Source: Streptomyces syringium (GTDB lineage: Bacteria; Actinomycetota; Actinomycetes; Streptomycetales; Streptomycetaceae). Taken from it: DNA of 64,000 nt. Under the pieces are notes generated by a model that did not search any database, was not told the DNA's origin, and was given only the letters and a program-made list of their open reading frames with translations. Where the stretch lies: positions 1 to 64,000 of the forward strand of contig NZ_JAGIOH010000001.1 in NCBI RefSeq assembly GCF_017876625.1. The letters run 5' to 3'. Every line of letters starts with the position of its first letter. Within the stretch, counting starts at the first letter, position 1. The position numbers were made by a program, and so were the translations under genes. Positions 37,307 to 46,332 of the stretch are shown piece after piece.

Positions 37307-38266
37307 TCACCTGCCGGATGCACCCATCTTCCAAGGGCCGACACCGAGCTTCCCCGTAGTACCCAGGTCGAACTCCGGGATCACCATCACGGGGTCGGCG
37401 CCGGGCGTTTCCCACACCCTCACGTAGGGCGCGTTCACGGGCTTGCCGACACCGCCTTCGACGGTGTTGCGCCAGACCAGGCCGGCGTAGGCACGCTCGC
37501 CGGGCTTCAAGTCCAGCGGCTGGGGTGTGCCGTCGGCTCCGGTGCCGGTGGCGATGGCACTGCCGCCTTGGAAGATCTTCACACCGTTGACGGGCTTGTG
37601 ACCCTCGTCGAGGAGCTGGAGCTGCGGGTAGCCGTTGAGCCGGTGGATTCGAGTGCCGCAGTTCTCCAAATGAAGGCTCACGACGCGGAATCCCATGGCG
37701 GCATCGCCGTCATCGGCGTAGACGCGCACTCCTGAGGGCGGGCAGGTGCCCTTGTCGGAGGGTGCCTCGGCAGCGGGGACGCTCCTCACCTCGGCAATCC
37801 GCACCCGTGCCGCGCCGGTGGGATGCGAGGGAACTTCACCCATGGTGACTGTGCGCTTCACGGTCCGACCGGGTTTGACGGACGGCACTGTCTGCTTCGT
37901 ATGCGTCAACACCTCGCCCGAGTCCGACAAGAACTCGAAGCCGATCGTGTAGGTGAAGGGTTCGGTCCCGTGGTTGGTCACGTCGAACTCGGCGCAGGCA
38001 CGGGTGCCACCGCTCGAGCCGGTAATTTTGACTCCGCCCTTCTCCAGGTAGGAGGGATTTCCCGACAGGGCCGAAGCGCTGGGCCTGGTCGGTGCGTTTG
38101 AGTTCGACGCCCCACAGGAGGACTTACTGAGAGGGTCCGTGGAGTCGGACCTCGGTCTCTGCGTCAAGCCACCGCTTCGGGAATCGGCCTTCTGTGATCC
38201 ACAAGCCGTGAGCAGCAGGGCGCCGGCGAGGACGACGATGGGAGGGGTGAGGGAGGCGTTACGCAT
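37307..38266 (-). CDS. DUF4232 lipoprotein
   Basis: 319-aa exported lipoprotein. The signal peptide VVLAGALLLTACGS contains a perfect lipobox (LLTAC). A Ser/Pro-rich linker follows to about residue 75. Two beta-sandwich-like halves come next: one with KITGSSGGTRACAEFDVTNH and a C-terminal DUF4232-type block FRVVSLHLENCGTRIHRLNG, YPQLQLLDEGHKPV and GERAYAGLVWRNT. DUF4232 proteins are surface-exposed in actinobacteria without a known activity. ATG at 38266. No operon partner. Confidence 0.8.
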   Translation of the reverse strand: MRNASLTPPIVVLAGALLLTACGSQKADSRSGGLTQRPRSDSTDPLSKSSCGASNSNAPTRPSASALSGNPSYLEKGGVKITGSSGGTRACAEFDVTNHGTEPFTYTIGFEFLSDSGEVLTHTKQTVPSVKPGRTVKRTVTMGEVPSHPTGAARVRIAEVRSVPAAEAPSDKGTCPPSGVRVYADDGDAAMGFRVVSLHLENCGTRIHRLNGYPQLQLLDEGHKPVNGVKIFQGGSAIATGTGADGTPQPLDLKPGERAYAGLVWRNTVEGGVGKPVNAPYVRVWETPGADPVMVIPEFDLGTTGKLGVGPWKMGASGR

Positions 38267-38459
38267 CCACCGAGTCGATCAGGACCAGACCATGTCGGCT
38301 GTGACGGAAGCCACGATTCCGGCAACGGGCTGGTTACAGGCGAGCAAGGAGGCCGACGGGAGCTTCATCTGGTGCCGCGATTGGCCGGAGTGCTGTTTAC
38401 CGGGGCCGCTGGGGCTACCGGCCCAGTCGCCTACCTGGTATAGGCCTGTGATTGCGTGC

Positions 38460-39002
38460 TCATGTTTGGCGGCGGTCACGACGGCGCCCCTCCTTCACCA
38501 GCAAAAAGGCCAACGCTGCCTCCGTGAAGGTCTCGGGCGCCGCGCGGTGAACGAGGTGACCGACCGGGATGGTGATCACTCGCCCTGCGGGAACGCGGCG
38601 GGCCAGCTCGGCGATGCCGTCCTGGGGCGGGACCGGAACGTCCTCCAGGACGAGCCGCCTCACCCGCTGCGGATGGTTTCCCGCGAGCAGATAAGCAACG
38701 ATCCCGCCCATGGAATGGCCGATCAGGTCGACTTGGCCAAGCCCCAGCACGTCAAGGAAGCGGATCACGTCGCCCTGCATCAGTTCGAGCGAGTAGTCCC
38801 CCGGCCAATCGCTTCGGCCGTGACCGCGGAGATCGAGGGCAAACACCCTTCGGTGACGGGCGAAGGCGGGCGCCACCGCATCCCAGTCAGCGGCGTTCTC
38901 GCCCAGCGCGTGCAGCAGGACGAGCGGCGGAGCATCCGGCTGACCGGATACCCGGTAGGCCAGCCGGACCGCTCCTGTCTCGACCGAGCGATGATCAACC
39001 AT
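38460..39002 (-). pseudogene. Alpha/beta hydrolase with internal deletion
   Basis: The open frame is uninterrupted (180 aa) but too short for its family (about 260 aa). The first two thirds are normal: PPLVLLHALGENAADWDAVA, ALDLRGHGRSDWPG and the nucleophile elbow DLIGHSMGGIVAYLL. After VLEDVPVPPQDGIAELARR it jumps straight to VPAGRVITIPVGHLVH, the terminal histidine block. The cap region and the strand carrying the catalytic acid are missing. It probably folds poorly; it is called a pseudogene on that basis. The 190 bp between it and the DUF4232 gene hold no supported gene. Confidence 0.6.
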
Positions 39003-39078
39003 CTACGGATGATACGCAGAGCGTCATCGCGGAGGGTTGGCGGATGCACATGGGGTATCCCCGTGGGATAAAGGAAAT

Positions 39079-39846
39079 ATGGCGGATGCGCTGAAGAACG
39101 CCGATGTCGAAGTCAAGTCCACCGTGTCCGACGAGGCCGCCGAATCCGCGCGCCGGCTGCTCGGGCTGGATGCCGACGACGGCAAGGGCCTCACGGTTTA
39201 CTTCTGGGAAAACCCGTGGGCGGACGGCGACGACATCCGTCTCCCCCTTTCGGAGGCCGGAGTCATTCTCCGACTGCGGAAGGCCGCGAAGGGCGATGCG
39301 GACGACCTGACCGTGAAACTACGGCCGTGCGTCCCGGACGCGCTGCCTGCCGACTGGCGGGCGAATCGTGACGGCAAGGACTGGGAGTTCAAGGTCGAGG
39401 AGGACTGGAGCGGCCGCAACTGCGTGTGGGCGGCCTCGCTGAAGGTGGAAGGCGACTTCGCCCGGCCCACCACCGATGCCGGAGACGGCGATGACGGGGG
39501 CTCGCGTCAGCCCCGACTGTCCAAGGAGCAAGAGGAACTCTTGTCGAGCGCCGGGGTCACCGACGACGAGCTGGAGGACCTGGTGCCCCTCGGCCCGGTG
39601 CAGGCCATCAAGTGGAAGCCCTCCCGTCGCGACCTCATTCACCCGCTCACCGCGGAATTCTGGAGCGTCGGCCCTGACCTGCGTTTCCTGGAGCTGTCTC
39701 TCCGGGCACGCCCCGCAGACGCCTCCGGCGCACAGGACCTGCTGGAACGGGCTCTCCTGGACGTGGGCCTCGAGTCCCTCTCGCCTCAGGCCTCCAAGAC
39801 CCGCAGCGTCCTCACAGCCCTTGCCCGCGCGCACCTGAACCGGTAG
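39079..39846 (+). CDS. CYTH-like protein of unknown function
   Basis: 255-aa soluble protein. The start NADVEVKSTVSDEAAESARR, then VILRLRKAAKGDADDLTVKL, with alternating Glu/Lys/Arg residues on predicted strands, resembles the triphosphate-tunnel CYTH fold (inorganic triphosphatases, thiamine triphosphatases). The second half (KFKVEEDWSG-like, WKPSRRDLIHPLTAEFWSVG, FLELSLRARPADASGAQDLL) is also consistent. The classical ExExK is reduced to EVK, so activity is doubtful. AAGGAAAT precedes the ATG at 39079. Fold assignment is tentative. Confidence 0.55.
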   Translation: MADALKNADVEVKSTVSDEAAESARRLLGLDADDGKGLTVYFWENPWADGDDIRLPLSEAGVILRLRKAAKGDADDLTVKLRPCVPDALPADWRANRDGKDWEFKVEEDWSGRNCVWAASLKVEGDFARPTTDAGDGDDGGSRQPRLSKEQEELLSSAGVTDDELEDLVPLGPVQAIKWKPSRRDLIHPLTAEFWSVGPDLRFLELSLRARPADASGAQDLLERALLDVGLESLSPQASKTRSVLTALARAHLNR

Positions 39847-39899
39847 CGGGAGCGATACGGGAAGCGGCTCGGGCGGAAGCCGCCGATCGTGCGGCCGTC

Positions 39900-40217
39900 T
39901 CAGGACATACGTACCTTCAGCAGCTTGCTGTCGCACTGCAGGATCTCGAGCCGGCGGTCGGGCCGGTCCGACCCGGGAAAGCTGATGACGAGTGACCTTC
40001 CGTCCGCCGTCGACCAACGGCCGGGAATGGCGTCGGGTACGTCGGCAGCGCCGATGGCGTGATCGATGTAGGTGCCGTCCGCGATGATCTCCATGCCTCT
40101 GCGGCCCCGAGCGGGCGGGAAGGAGTAGTCGATCGGGCGGTAGACGGTCACGCCCTCGGTGTCCTCCTCGTAGGAGTGTGTCCACCGCTGGAACAGTTCG
40201 GCAGGCAGCTCACTCAT
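39900..40217 (-). CDS. Conserved small protein of unknown function
   Basis: 105-aa soluble protein: WTHSYEEDTEGVTVYRPIDY, FPPARGRRGMEII, GRWSTADGRSLVISFPG, and RLEILQCDSKLLKVRMS. The strand-rich pattern suggests a small beta-barrel (lipocalin-like), but no family is certain. ATG at 40217 with GGAAGG 8 nt upstream. Divergent from the M43 protease gene and convergent with the CYTH-like gene. Confidence 0.6.
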   Translation of the reverse strand: MSELPAELFQRWTHSYEEDTEGVTVYRPIDYSFPPARGRRGMEIIADGTYIDHAIGAADVPDAIPGRWSTADGRSLVISFPGSDRPDRRLEILQCDSKLLKVRMS

Positions 40218-40377
40218 CGTCCCGGCCTTCCCTCGGGTGCATATTTTGCCGCGATTCGCAACAAATGATAGCCTTTTAGTGGCTAATTCATTCGTATCAC
40301 CATGGCTCATTTACCGGAAAACGGTAATGCCTCACCCGGCCACAGCCGCGAGCCGCGGCCGAATCTGGAGGTGTGAT

Positions 40378-41325
40378 ATGCCTGAGAATGATGCGACCAC
40401 CGCTCCCGCCCGCCGAGGCTGCGGCACCATGCCGGTGCACCACCTGCTGATGGCCGATAACCCGGCGTACGCCGAGGCCCGTGTCCGGATCGAGAACAAA
40501 GCCTTCGCCTATGAGACCGGCGATGAGACCACCGCACGTGTCGGTGTGACCCGCATCCCGGTCGTTGTGCACGTGGTGTTCAACACCGCCGAACAGAACA
40601 TCGGCGAGGACCAGGTCAACAGCCAGATCGACGTGCTCAACCAGGACTTCCGGGCTCTCAACCCGGACATCGACCAGGTGCCGCCGGTCTGGAAGCCGCT
40701 CGTGGCCGACAGCCGCATCGAGTTCCACCTCGCGACACAGGATCCGCAGGGGCAGCCCACCGACGGCATCACCCGTACACAGAGCCAGGCCGCGAAATTC
40801 AACATACGGACCAACGCCGTCAAGCACGCGTCGAGCGGCGGCCACGACGCCTGGCCCGCCGACCGCTACCTCAACCTGTGGGTCTGTCCGCGCATCTTCG
40901 ATCCCGGAGACCCCAACGAGATACTCGGCTACGCCCAGTTCCCGGGCGGCCCCGCCAAAACGGACGGGGTGGTCATCGGTCACCGGTTCTTCGGCACGAC
41001 CGGCACGGCGTCCGCTCCCTTCAACGGCGGGCGCACGGCGACCCACGAGGTGGGGCACTGGCTGAACCTGTTCCACATCTGGGGTGACGACGGCGGCGGC
41101 TGCAACGGCAGCGACCTCGTCGCGGACACCCCGAACTGCGGCGGCCCCAACTTCCAGGCCCCGACCTTCCCCACGCTTTCGTGCAGCAATGGCCCGGACG
41201 GCGACATGTTCGTCAACTACATGGACTACACCGACGACCGGGCCATGTTCATGTTCACCAAGGGACAGGTGGTCCGCATGGAAGCCACCCTCGACAGCGC
41301 CCGGTCGTCCTTCAACGGCGCCTGA
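40378..41325 (+). CDS. M43 family (pappalysin/cytophagalysin-type) zinc metalloprotease
   Basis: 315-aa metzincin peptidase. The extended zinc motif THEVGHWLNLFHIWG (HExxHxxxxxH, about 222-236) is intact, and the Met-turn FVNYMDYTDD lies about 50 residues later. N-terminal family blocks IPVVVHVVFNTAEQNI and QVNSQIDVLNQDFRALNPD are typical of M43B. A pair of cysteines brackets the calcium/zinc loop (GGGCNGSDLVADTPNCGG). No signal peptide precedes MPENDATTAPARRGCGTM, which is unusual for this family. GGAGGTGAT before the ATG fixes the start. Confidence 0.85.
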   Translation: MPENDATTAPARRGCGTMPVHHLLMADNPAYAEARVRIENKAFAYETGDETTARVGVTRIPVVVHVVFNTAEQNIGEDQVNSQIDVLNQDFRALNPDIDQVPPVWKPLVADSRIEFHLATQDPQGQPTDGITRTQSQAAKFNIRTNAVKHASSGGHDAWPADRYLNLWVCPRIFDPGDPNEILGYAQFPGGPAKTDGVVIGHRFFGTTGTASAPFNGGRTATHEVGHWLNLFHIWGDDGGGCNGSDLVADTPNCGGPNFQAPTFPTLSCSNGPDGDMFVNYMDYTDDRAMFMFTKGQVVRMEATLDSARSSFNGA

Positions 41326-41353
41326 CGGCCGGTCCGTCCCTACCGGGCACGGC

Positions 41354-42553
41354 TCAGCGGCACAGGGCCGTGTCCACGAGGCTCTCGACCCGCTTCATGG
41401 CCGTCTTGTCGGTCGGTTGGATGGTCACCGCGACGTTGACGGCGCGGCTCTTCGTGGCGCGGCTCCTGTCGGCGTGACGGTCGAGGGTGACGCCTCCCCG
41501 GGTCTCGTACCCTGTCGTGCTCCCGCCGTGGCCCCAGTAGACACCACCGCACGACAGCGGCGTGCTCACGAGCCCCAGGCCGTACTCGGCTCCGGAGCGG
41601 AAGGGAAAGCCGGCCGGGACGGTGGTGCGCATCTGGGCGAGTTGCGCGGGGGCCAGGAGATCACCGGTCAGGAGTGCGGTGAAGAACCGGTTGAGGTCGG
41701 AGTTGGTCGAGATCATCTGACCGGCCGCCCAGCCCCAGGAGGGATCCAGTTCCGTGGCGTCGCGCAGAGGTGCGCCTGCCGCATCCTGGTAGTAGCCCTT
41801 GGGGTGGGGTTCGCGGATGGTCACGTCACCGGGGGCGGGGAAGTAGGTGTGGCGCAGCCCGAGGCGTTTGATGATGCGGTGGTCCATCTCCTCGACGAGG
41901 GAATGCCGGGTGACCTTCTCGATGATCAGGCCCGCCAGCACGTAGTTGGTGTTGCTGTACTCCCATTTCTTCCCGGGCTCGGCGACGGCCTCGTGCTGGA
42001 GGGCGATGTCGAGGAGGTCGCGGGGTTCGTAGCGCCGGATGTCTTCGCCGAGGTACGTGACGTAATTGGGAAGTCCGCTGGTGTGCTGCAGGAGATGACG
42101 GACGGTGATGCGGCTTCCGTCGATGCCCTTCCCGCGTACGAGGCCCGGCAGATAGGTGTCGACCGGTTCGTCGAGACCGATTTTCCCCTCACCGACCAGT
42201 TGCAGAACGACCACCGCGGTGAACGTCTTGGTGTTGCTGCCGATCCGCACCTGACCGTCGTCGGGAACCTTGGAGCCGGTGGCCAGGTCGCCGACCCCGG
42301 CGGTGTAGGTACGGGTGCGGCCGTCACGGTCCTTGACGCTCGCCAGCGCGGCGGGCATGCCGTCGTTGCTCACCAGTGCGTTCAGACCCTGCTGAACGGG
42401 GTCCGGCCTGGCGGCGGCAAACGCCGCGGGTGGCGCCAGGGCGCCCATCGTCATGACGCCCACGGCCACCGCGGCCACGGCCGACGCGGCTCTGCGCGGA
42501 CCACTCCGCTGCTGCCCGGAAGAACGAAACGTCTGCCTTGCCTGCTCACGCAC
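41354..42553 (-). CDS. Secreted serine hydrolase (beta-lactamase/DD-carboxypeptidase class C-like)
   Basis: 399-aa exported penicillin-binding-protein-like enzyme. Signal peptide: AASAVAAVAVGVMTMGALAP to AAFAAA. Catalytic motifs are complete: SxxK as IGSNTKTF (Ser106, Lys109), YxN as EYSNTNYVLAG, and the HGG box in WGHGGSTTGY. The family includes DD-peptidases, esterases and EstB-like enzymes; a cell-wall or ester substrate cannot be decided. GTG at 42553 behind AGGAG. A paralogue is at 61545-62798. Confidence 0.85.
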   Translation of the reverse strand: MREQARQTFRSSGQQRSGPRRAASAVAAVAVGVMTMGALAPPAAFAAARPDPVQQGLNALVSNDGMPAALASVKDRDGRTRTYTAGVGDLATGSKVPDDGQVRIGSNTKTFTAVVVLQLVGEGKIGLDEPVDTYLPGLVRGKGIDGSRITVRHLLQHTSGLPNYVTYLGEDIRRYEPRDLLDIALQHEAVAEPGKKWEYSNTNYVLAGLIIEKVTRHSLVEEMDHRIIKRLGLRHTYFPAPGDVTIREPHPKGYYQDAAGAPLRDATELDPSWGWAAGQMISTNSDLNRFFTALLTGDLLAPAQLAQMRTTVPAGFPFRSGAEYGLGLVSTPLSCGGVYWGHGGSTTGYETRGGVTLDRHADRSRATKSRAVNVAVTIQPTDKTAMKRVESLVDTALCR

Positions 42554-43045
42554 GAGCCAACTCCTAGAGAAGCGACGGGAAACCAGCGGGTGTACAGGGC
42601 CCAGCTTGTCCGGAGGCGATCACCGGCGACGATCCTGCCACCCGCCCACTCCAGGTAGGGCTAACCCCCGATGCGCTCAGCCGATGGGGTCCGGGGCAGG
42701 GCGTAGGGCCGGCCCGAGCTCCGGTGAGCGCAGGCTGCAGGGGTAGGGGCGCGTTCGGCGCTTCCCGTGCGGCAGGACAGTTTCCTCCTGTTTATCGGAG
42801 CTTGGGGCCGGGTGTCGGGCAAAGATGAAGCCGCTGCTGGTGCCGTTGCCCTGTTGGGGCTTGGTGCAGCGTCGTTGGCTTCGCCGGAGGCACGCTGCCA
42901 CTGATCGGGCTCAAGGCGGCGGGCTCGAATACCGCCGTCCGCCCGGGCGAGCACGGCGGCCGGCCGGCGGTCTTCACCGACGACATGCGCACACCGTGGT
43001 GCGGCGCCGGGCAGGCGCCAGACCCCTCCAGCGGGCCCTGCCCGG
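42554..43045. other. Gene-poor stretch with possible plus-strand remnant
   Basis: About 490 bp. At roughly 42880-43020 a plus-strand frame with very GC-rich third positions reads TLPLIGLKAAGSNTAVRPGE and GRPAVFTDDMRTPWCGAG. It has no start signal and its upstream part is not coding-like, so it may be a gene fragment of unknown origin. Nothing else recognised. Confidence 0.35.
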
Positions 43046-44248
43046 CTACTTGTCGCTTCGCGGCAGCTTCGGGAGAACAGGCCCGCTTCGGCCGTACAGC
43101 GCCACGAGGTGGTGGGCCAGGGCGACGGCGGCGAGGAACGCCACGAGCGCGCATACCCCTTGCCAGCCGGCCTGGCCGTGCACGCGTACCCCGACCCAGG
43201 AGCCTCCGCTGCCGCCCAGGTAAGCGCATGTCATGTAGGCGGTGTTGAGCCGGCTGCGGGCGTCGGGGCGCAGGGCGAACACCCGGGCTTGGTTGGCGAC
43301 CATGCCGGACTGCATGGCGATGTCGAGTAGCAGCGTGCCGAGAACCAGGGCGGTCAGCCCCAGTACGCCGCCCCTGGCGCCCACCGTCAGGACTGCGGCC
43401 GCTACGAGGACCCCCAGCATGCAGGCCAGGTTCACCGGGTCAGGCCCCCTGCGGTCCACCAGCCGTCCGGCGGACGGCGTGCAGAGCATGGTCGCCGCGC
43501 CGACCAGGGCGAGCATGCCCACCGCTGGGGCGCCCAGACCGTAGGCCGGGTCGGTGAGGAGAAGTGCCACGCAGGTCCAGGTGGCCGAGAACCCGGCGAA
43601 GATCGTCGCTTGGTAGAGGCAGGAGCGACGCAGGTCCGGCTCGGTGCGGAGCAGGTGCAAGGGCTCCGTCAGGAGCGCCCGGTACGGTTGGCGCGAGGGC
43701 GGGGTGGTGACTGGCAGGGTGCACGCCAGGACGGTTGCGAGCAGCAGGACCAGGACCGCGGCCACCAGGTAGGGGGCGCGCCATCCCAGCCATTCGCCGA
43801 GCGTGCCGCTGAACGTGCGAGCCAGCAGCATGCCTCCGATCGATCCGCTCAGTAGGGTGCCCATGACCGCTCCGCGGCGGTTGGCGGCCACCAGCCCGGC
43901 CGCCAGCGGGGCAATGATCTGGGCGGCCACCGTGGTGATGCCGATGAGGGTGCTGATGGCGACGAGGATCGGCAGGGTGGGAGCGCAGCCCGCGGCCAGC
44001 AGACCGGCGCCGGTGAGGGCGAGCAAGGTGACGAGGAACGAGCGGTGAGGCAACCGGTCACCGAGCGGCACCAGCAGTAGGATCCCGGCTGTGTAACCGA
44101 TCTGGGTCGCGGTCACCACCAGGGCGGCGGACTCGGGCGCCTCACCCAGTCCCGCCGCGACCAACGGGCTGATCGCTTGCGGGAAATAGATGTTGCCCAC
44201 GCCTACGGCGCAGGTCAGAGCGAGGATCAGGACCAATCGGCGGCTCAT
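43046..44248 (-). CDS. MFS transporter (drug-efflux-like)
   Basis: 400-aa major facilitator with 12 predicted helices. Helix 1 LVLILALTCAVGVGNIYFPQ, helix 2 ALVVTATQIGYTAGILLLVP, then the cytoplasmic motif A-like GDRLPHRSF, further helices such as FLVTLLALTGAGLLAAGCAP and the second-half motif GRLVDRRGPDP. It belongs to the small-molecule/proton antiporter branch; the substrate is unknown. ATG at 44248. It is divergent from an ArsR-type regulator and is probably its target. Confidence 0.85.
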   Translation of the reverse strand: MSRRLVLILALTCAVGVGNIYFPQAISPLVAAGLGEAPESAALVVTATQIGYTAGILLLVPLGDRLPHRSFLVTLLALTGAGLLAAGCAPTLPILVAISTLIGITTVAAQIIAPLAAGLVAANRRGAVMGTLLSGSIGGMLLARTFSGTLGEWLGWRAPYLVAAVLVLLLATVLACTLPVTTPPSRQPYRALLTEPLHLLRTEPDLRRSCLYQATIFAGFSATWTCVALLLTDPAYGLGAPAVGMLALVGAATMLCTPSAGRLVDRRGPDPVNLACMLGVLVAAAVLTVGARGGVLGLTALVLGTLLLDIAMQSGMVANQARVFALRPDARSRLNTAYMTCAYLGGSGGSWVGVRVHGQAGWQGVCALVAFLAAVALAHHLVALYGRSGPVLPKLPRSDK

Positions 44249-44274
44249 CTGGGCCCACCGTCCCGGCCGCGACC

Positions 44275-44287
44275 GGTACTACGTACC
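44275..44287. promoter_or_regulatory. Short palindrome between MFS and ArsR-type genes
   Basis: GGTACTACGTACC: perfect 5-bp arms around TAC, 27 bp from the MFS start. Candidate operator for the divergent regulator. Confidence 0.45.
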
Positions 44288-44389
44288 GCTCCGTTGACGA
44301 TCGCTTCGCAGTGTGCGTGAGCCGCGTGTCTCATGTGTGGAGTTCACGGCACCGGTGCTCCGCTGCCAATCGATGTAGCGTATGGCTTA

Positions 44390-45376
44390 ATGATCAGCTT
44401 CGAGCTCGGCGTCGAGGACCTTGCGGACACGCGGTTCGCCCTCTCCCCCTTGCACGAAACGGTGCTCAGTCTGCGCGTGCTGCGCGAGCCGGGGCTGTCC
44501 GCGCTGCACCTTCCGTGGCGCAGGTCTGTTCTCGGCGGACTTGAAGCGCTCGATACCGACCTGCTGATGTCCTTGGTGGCGGTGAGACGTACCCTTCCCG
44601 ACTTCCTGACCCCCCGGCCTGCGAGTTTCGCCCCGTCCTTCGAGGAGGAACTGGCATCCGTCCGCCAGACGTCCCCTGATCTCGTCCGCCGCGATCTCCT
44701 GGCCGCACACGCCCCCGACCCGCTCCCCCGCGCTCTGCTCGATGCCACCTCTGCCGACGACGCGCCCGTGGTCGGGCTCCGCGATGCCATCTGCGAACTC
44801 CTGGGGCAGTACTGGGAGTCCGCCATCAAGCCGATGTGGCCGCAGATGCGACTGCTGCTGGAGGCCGACATGACCTACCGCGCGCGGCAACTGGCCGTGG
44901 GGGGCGCCCGCCTGTTGTTCGCCGACATGCATCCGAATCTGCGATGGCACAACGGTGTGCTGCACATCGAGAAGATGATCGGCCGGCACCGTGTCGCGTC
45001 GTCCGGCCGGGGCCTGCTCCTCGTACCGTCCGTGTTCGCTCACAAGCCCGCGCCCCCGGTCAGTCCGGAGGAACCGCCGATGCTGGCGTATCCCAGCCGC
45101 GGGGTGGCGACGCTCTGGGGCCGGGCGCCCGTCGTTGACGCGCCTGCTCTCATTTCCCTTCTGGGTGCGCCGAAAGCGGGACTGCTCGGCCTCCTCGACG
45201 AGCCGCTGCCCACGGTCGAGATCGCCCGCCGCCTCAGGGTCACCTCAAGTGCCGTGTCCCAGCATCTGCGCGTGCTGTACGCCACGGGCCTCGTCACCCG
45301 GGCGCGCGACGGACGGCAGGTCCTGTATCGCCGCAGCTCCCTCGGCGATCAGCTGACCGGCCGGCAGTCGGCGTGA
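44390..45376 (+). CDS. ArsR-type HTH regulator with DUF5937-like N-terminal domain
   Basis: 328-aa protein. The N-terminal 220 residues (FELGVEDLADTRFALSPLHE, then LYLLHLPWRR-like and YWESAIKPMWPQMRLLLEAD) match the large sensor domain seen in front of ArsR HTHs in Streptomyces. The C-terminal winged helix shows LLDEPLPTVEIARRLRVTSS, AVSQHLRVLYATGLVTRARD and GRQVLYRRSSLG. No arsenic-type cysteine motif. ATG at 44390. Likely controls the divergent MFS gene. Confidence 0.8.
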   Translation: MISFELGVEDLADTRFALSPLHETVLSLRVLREPGLSALHLPWRRSVLGGLEALDTDLLMSLVAVRRTLPDFLTPRPASFAPSFEEELASVRQTSPDLVRRDLLAAHAPDPLPRALLDATSADDAPVVGLRDAICELLGQYWESAIKPMWPQMRLLLEADMTYRARQLAVGGARLLFADMHPNLRWHNGVLHIEKMIGRHRVASSGRGLLLVPSVFAHKPAPPVSPEEPPMLAYPSRGVATLWGRAPVVDAPALISLLGAPKAGLLGLLDEPLPTVEIARRLRVTSSAVSQHLRVLYATGLVTRARDGRQVLYRRSSLGDQLTGRQSA

Positions 45377-45398
45377 CCCCACGGGGCCTGAAAGAGCG

Positions 45399-46190
45399 TC
45401 AGCGCTTGTGGCGCTGGCCCTTGGCGAGCTGTTCGGTGGTCCTGTCGCCGCCGACGCGACGTTGGACTGCGGCGGAGACGCTGGGCGCGGCGCCGCCGAA
45501 CAGGGCGGCCAGGCGCAGACTCATCGGGGCCACGTCGACCTCGGCGAGGTTTCTCTCGATGGCGCGTATGGTCGCGCGCGCCACGTCCTGCGGCGAACGG
45601 GTGCCGACTCCGCGGGGCAGGGTCGCGCCGGAGTCGGCGAACATGCCCGCGTCCCTGATGAAGCCGGGGAAGACGGTCGAGACGCCGACGTTGTGGGGCC
45701 GCATGTCCTCGCGGAGCGCGAGGGCGAAGCCGCGCATTCCGAACTTGGTGGCGTTGTAGAGGGAGGCCTGCCCGGACGCGGCTTTGCCGGAGAGCGAGGA
45801 AACGAAGACCAGGTGACCGCGGCGGCGGGCGGCCATGCGCTCCCCGGCCAGCTTCGCCATCACGATGGGCGCGCGGAGGTTGACGTCGAGCGCGCGGTCG
45901 ATCTCTCCTATGGAGAAGTCGGCCAGCAGACCTGCCGCCGGCAGCGCCGCGTTGGCCACGAGCACGTCGATCTCGCCTGCCGCCGCCAGCAGTTCCTCGA
46001 TCGCGTCGCGGTCGGCCAGGTCAGCGGGGACGGCCCGGCCGCCCAGCCTCTCGGCCAACGGCTCGAGCAGGTCCGTACGGCGCCCGGTGAGCACCACGTC
46101 ACTCCCGCGGGCGGCCAGGGCCGCCGCCAGCGCTTGCCCGATCCCGCCAGTGGCGCCCGTCACCAACACCTTCGCGTCGCGCAGATCCAT
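45399..46190 (-). CDS. Short-chain dehydrogenase/reductase
   Basis: 263-aa classical SDR, an NAD(P)-dependent oxidoreductase. Cofactor loop KVLVTGATGGIGQALAAALA at the N-terminus (TGxxxGIG), NAA motif DVLVANAALPAAG, the catalytic serine in FVSSLSGKAA and YxxxK as LYNATKFGMRG. The PG motif VSTVFPGFIRDAG is also present. All catalytic residues are intact; the substrate is unknown. ATG at 46190. Convergent with the ArsR-type regulator. Confidence 0.9.
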   Translation of the reverse strand: MDLRDAKVLVTGATGGIGQALAAALAARGSDVVLTGRRTDLLEPLAERLGGRAVPADLADRDAIEELLAAAGEIDVLVANAALPAAGLLADFSIGEIDRALDVNLRAPIVMAKLAGERMAARRRGHLVFVSSLSGKAASGQASLYNATKFGMRGFALALREDMRPHNVGVSTVFPGFIRDAGMFADSGATLPRGVGTRSPQDVARATIRAIERNLAEVDVAPMSLRLAALFGGAAPSVSAAVQRRVGGDRTTEQLAKGQRHKR

Positions 46191-46332
46191 GACGGGATGA
46201 TCCCACCGTCGTCACCATCAGGCCAGGAGAGCCCGCGCCACTTTCGCCGGACGGATCCAGGTCACCGCACCGTGACGAACTCGTGCGTCGGACAGCCGAC
46301 CGCTCGGCTCTCCGGTGTGCCAGCATGAACCG

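Noticed and set aside
38279..38479. 66-aa minus-strand frame between DUF4232 and hydrolase genes
   Set aside because: No ribosome binding site, no recognisable family and overlap with the hydrolase end.
41084..42658. 524-aa plus-strand frame
   Set aside because: Overlaps the M43 protease end and lies antisense to the serine hydrolase; no start signal.
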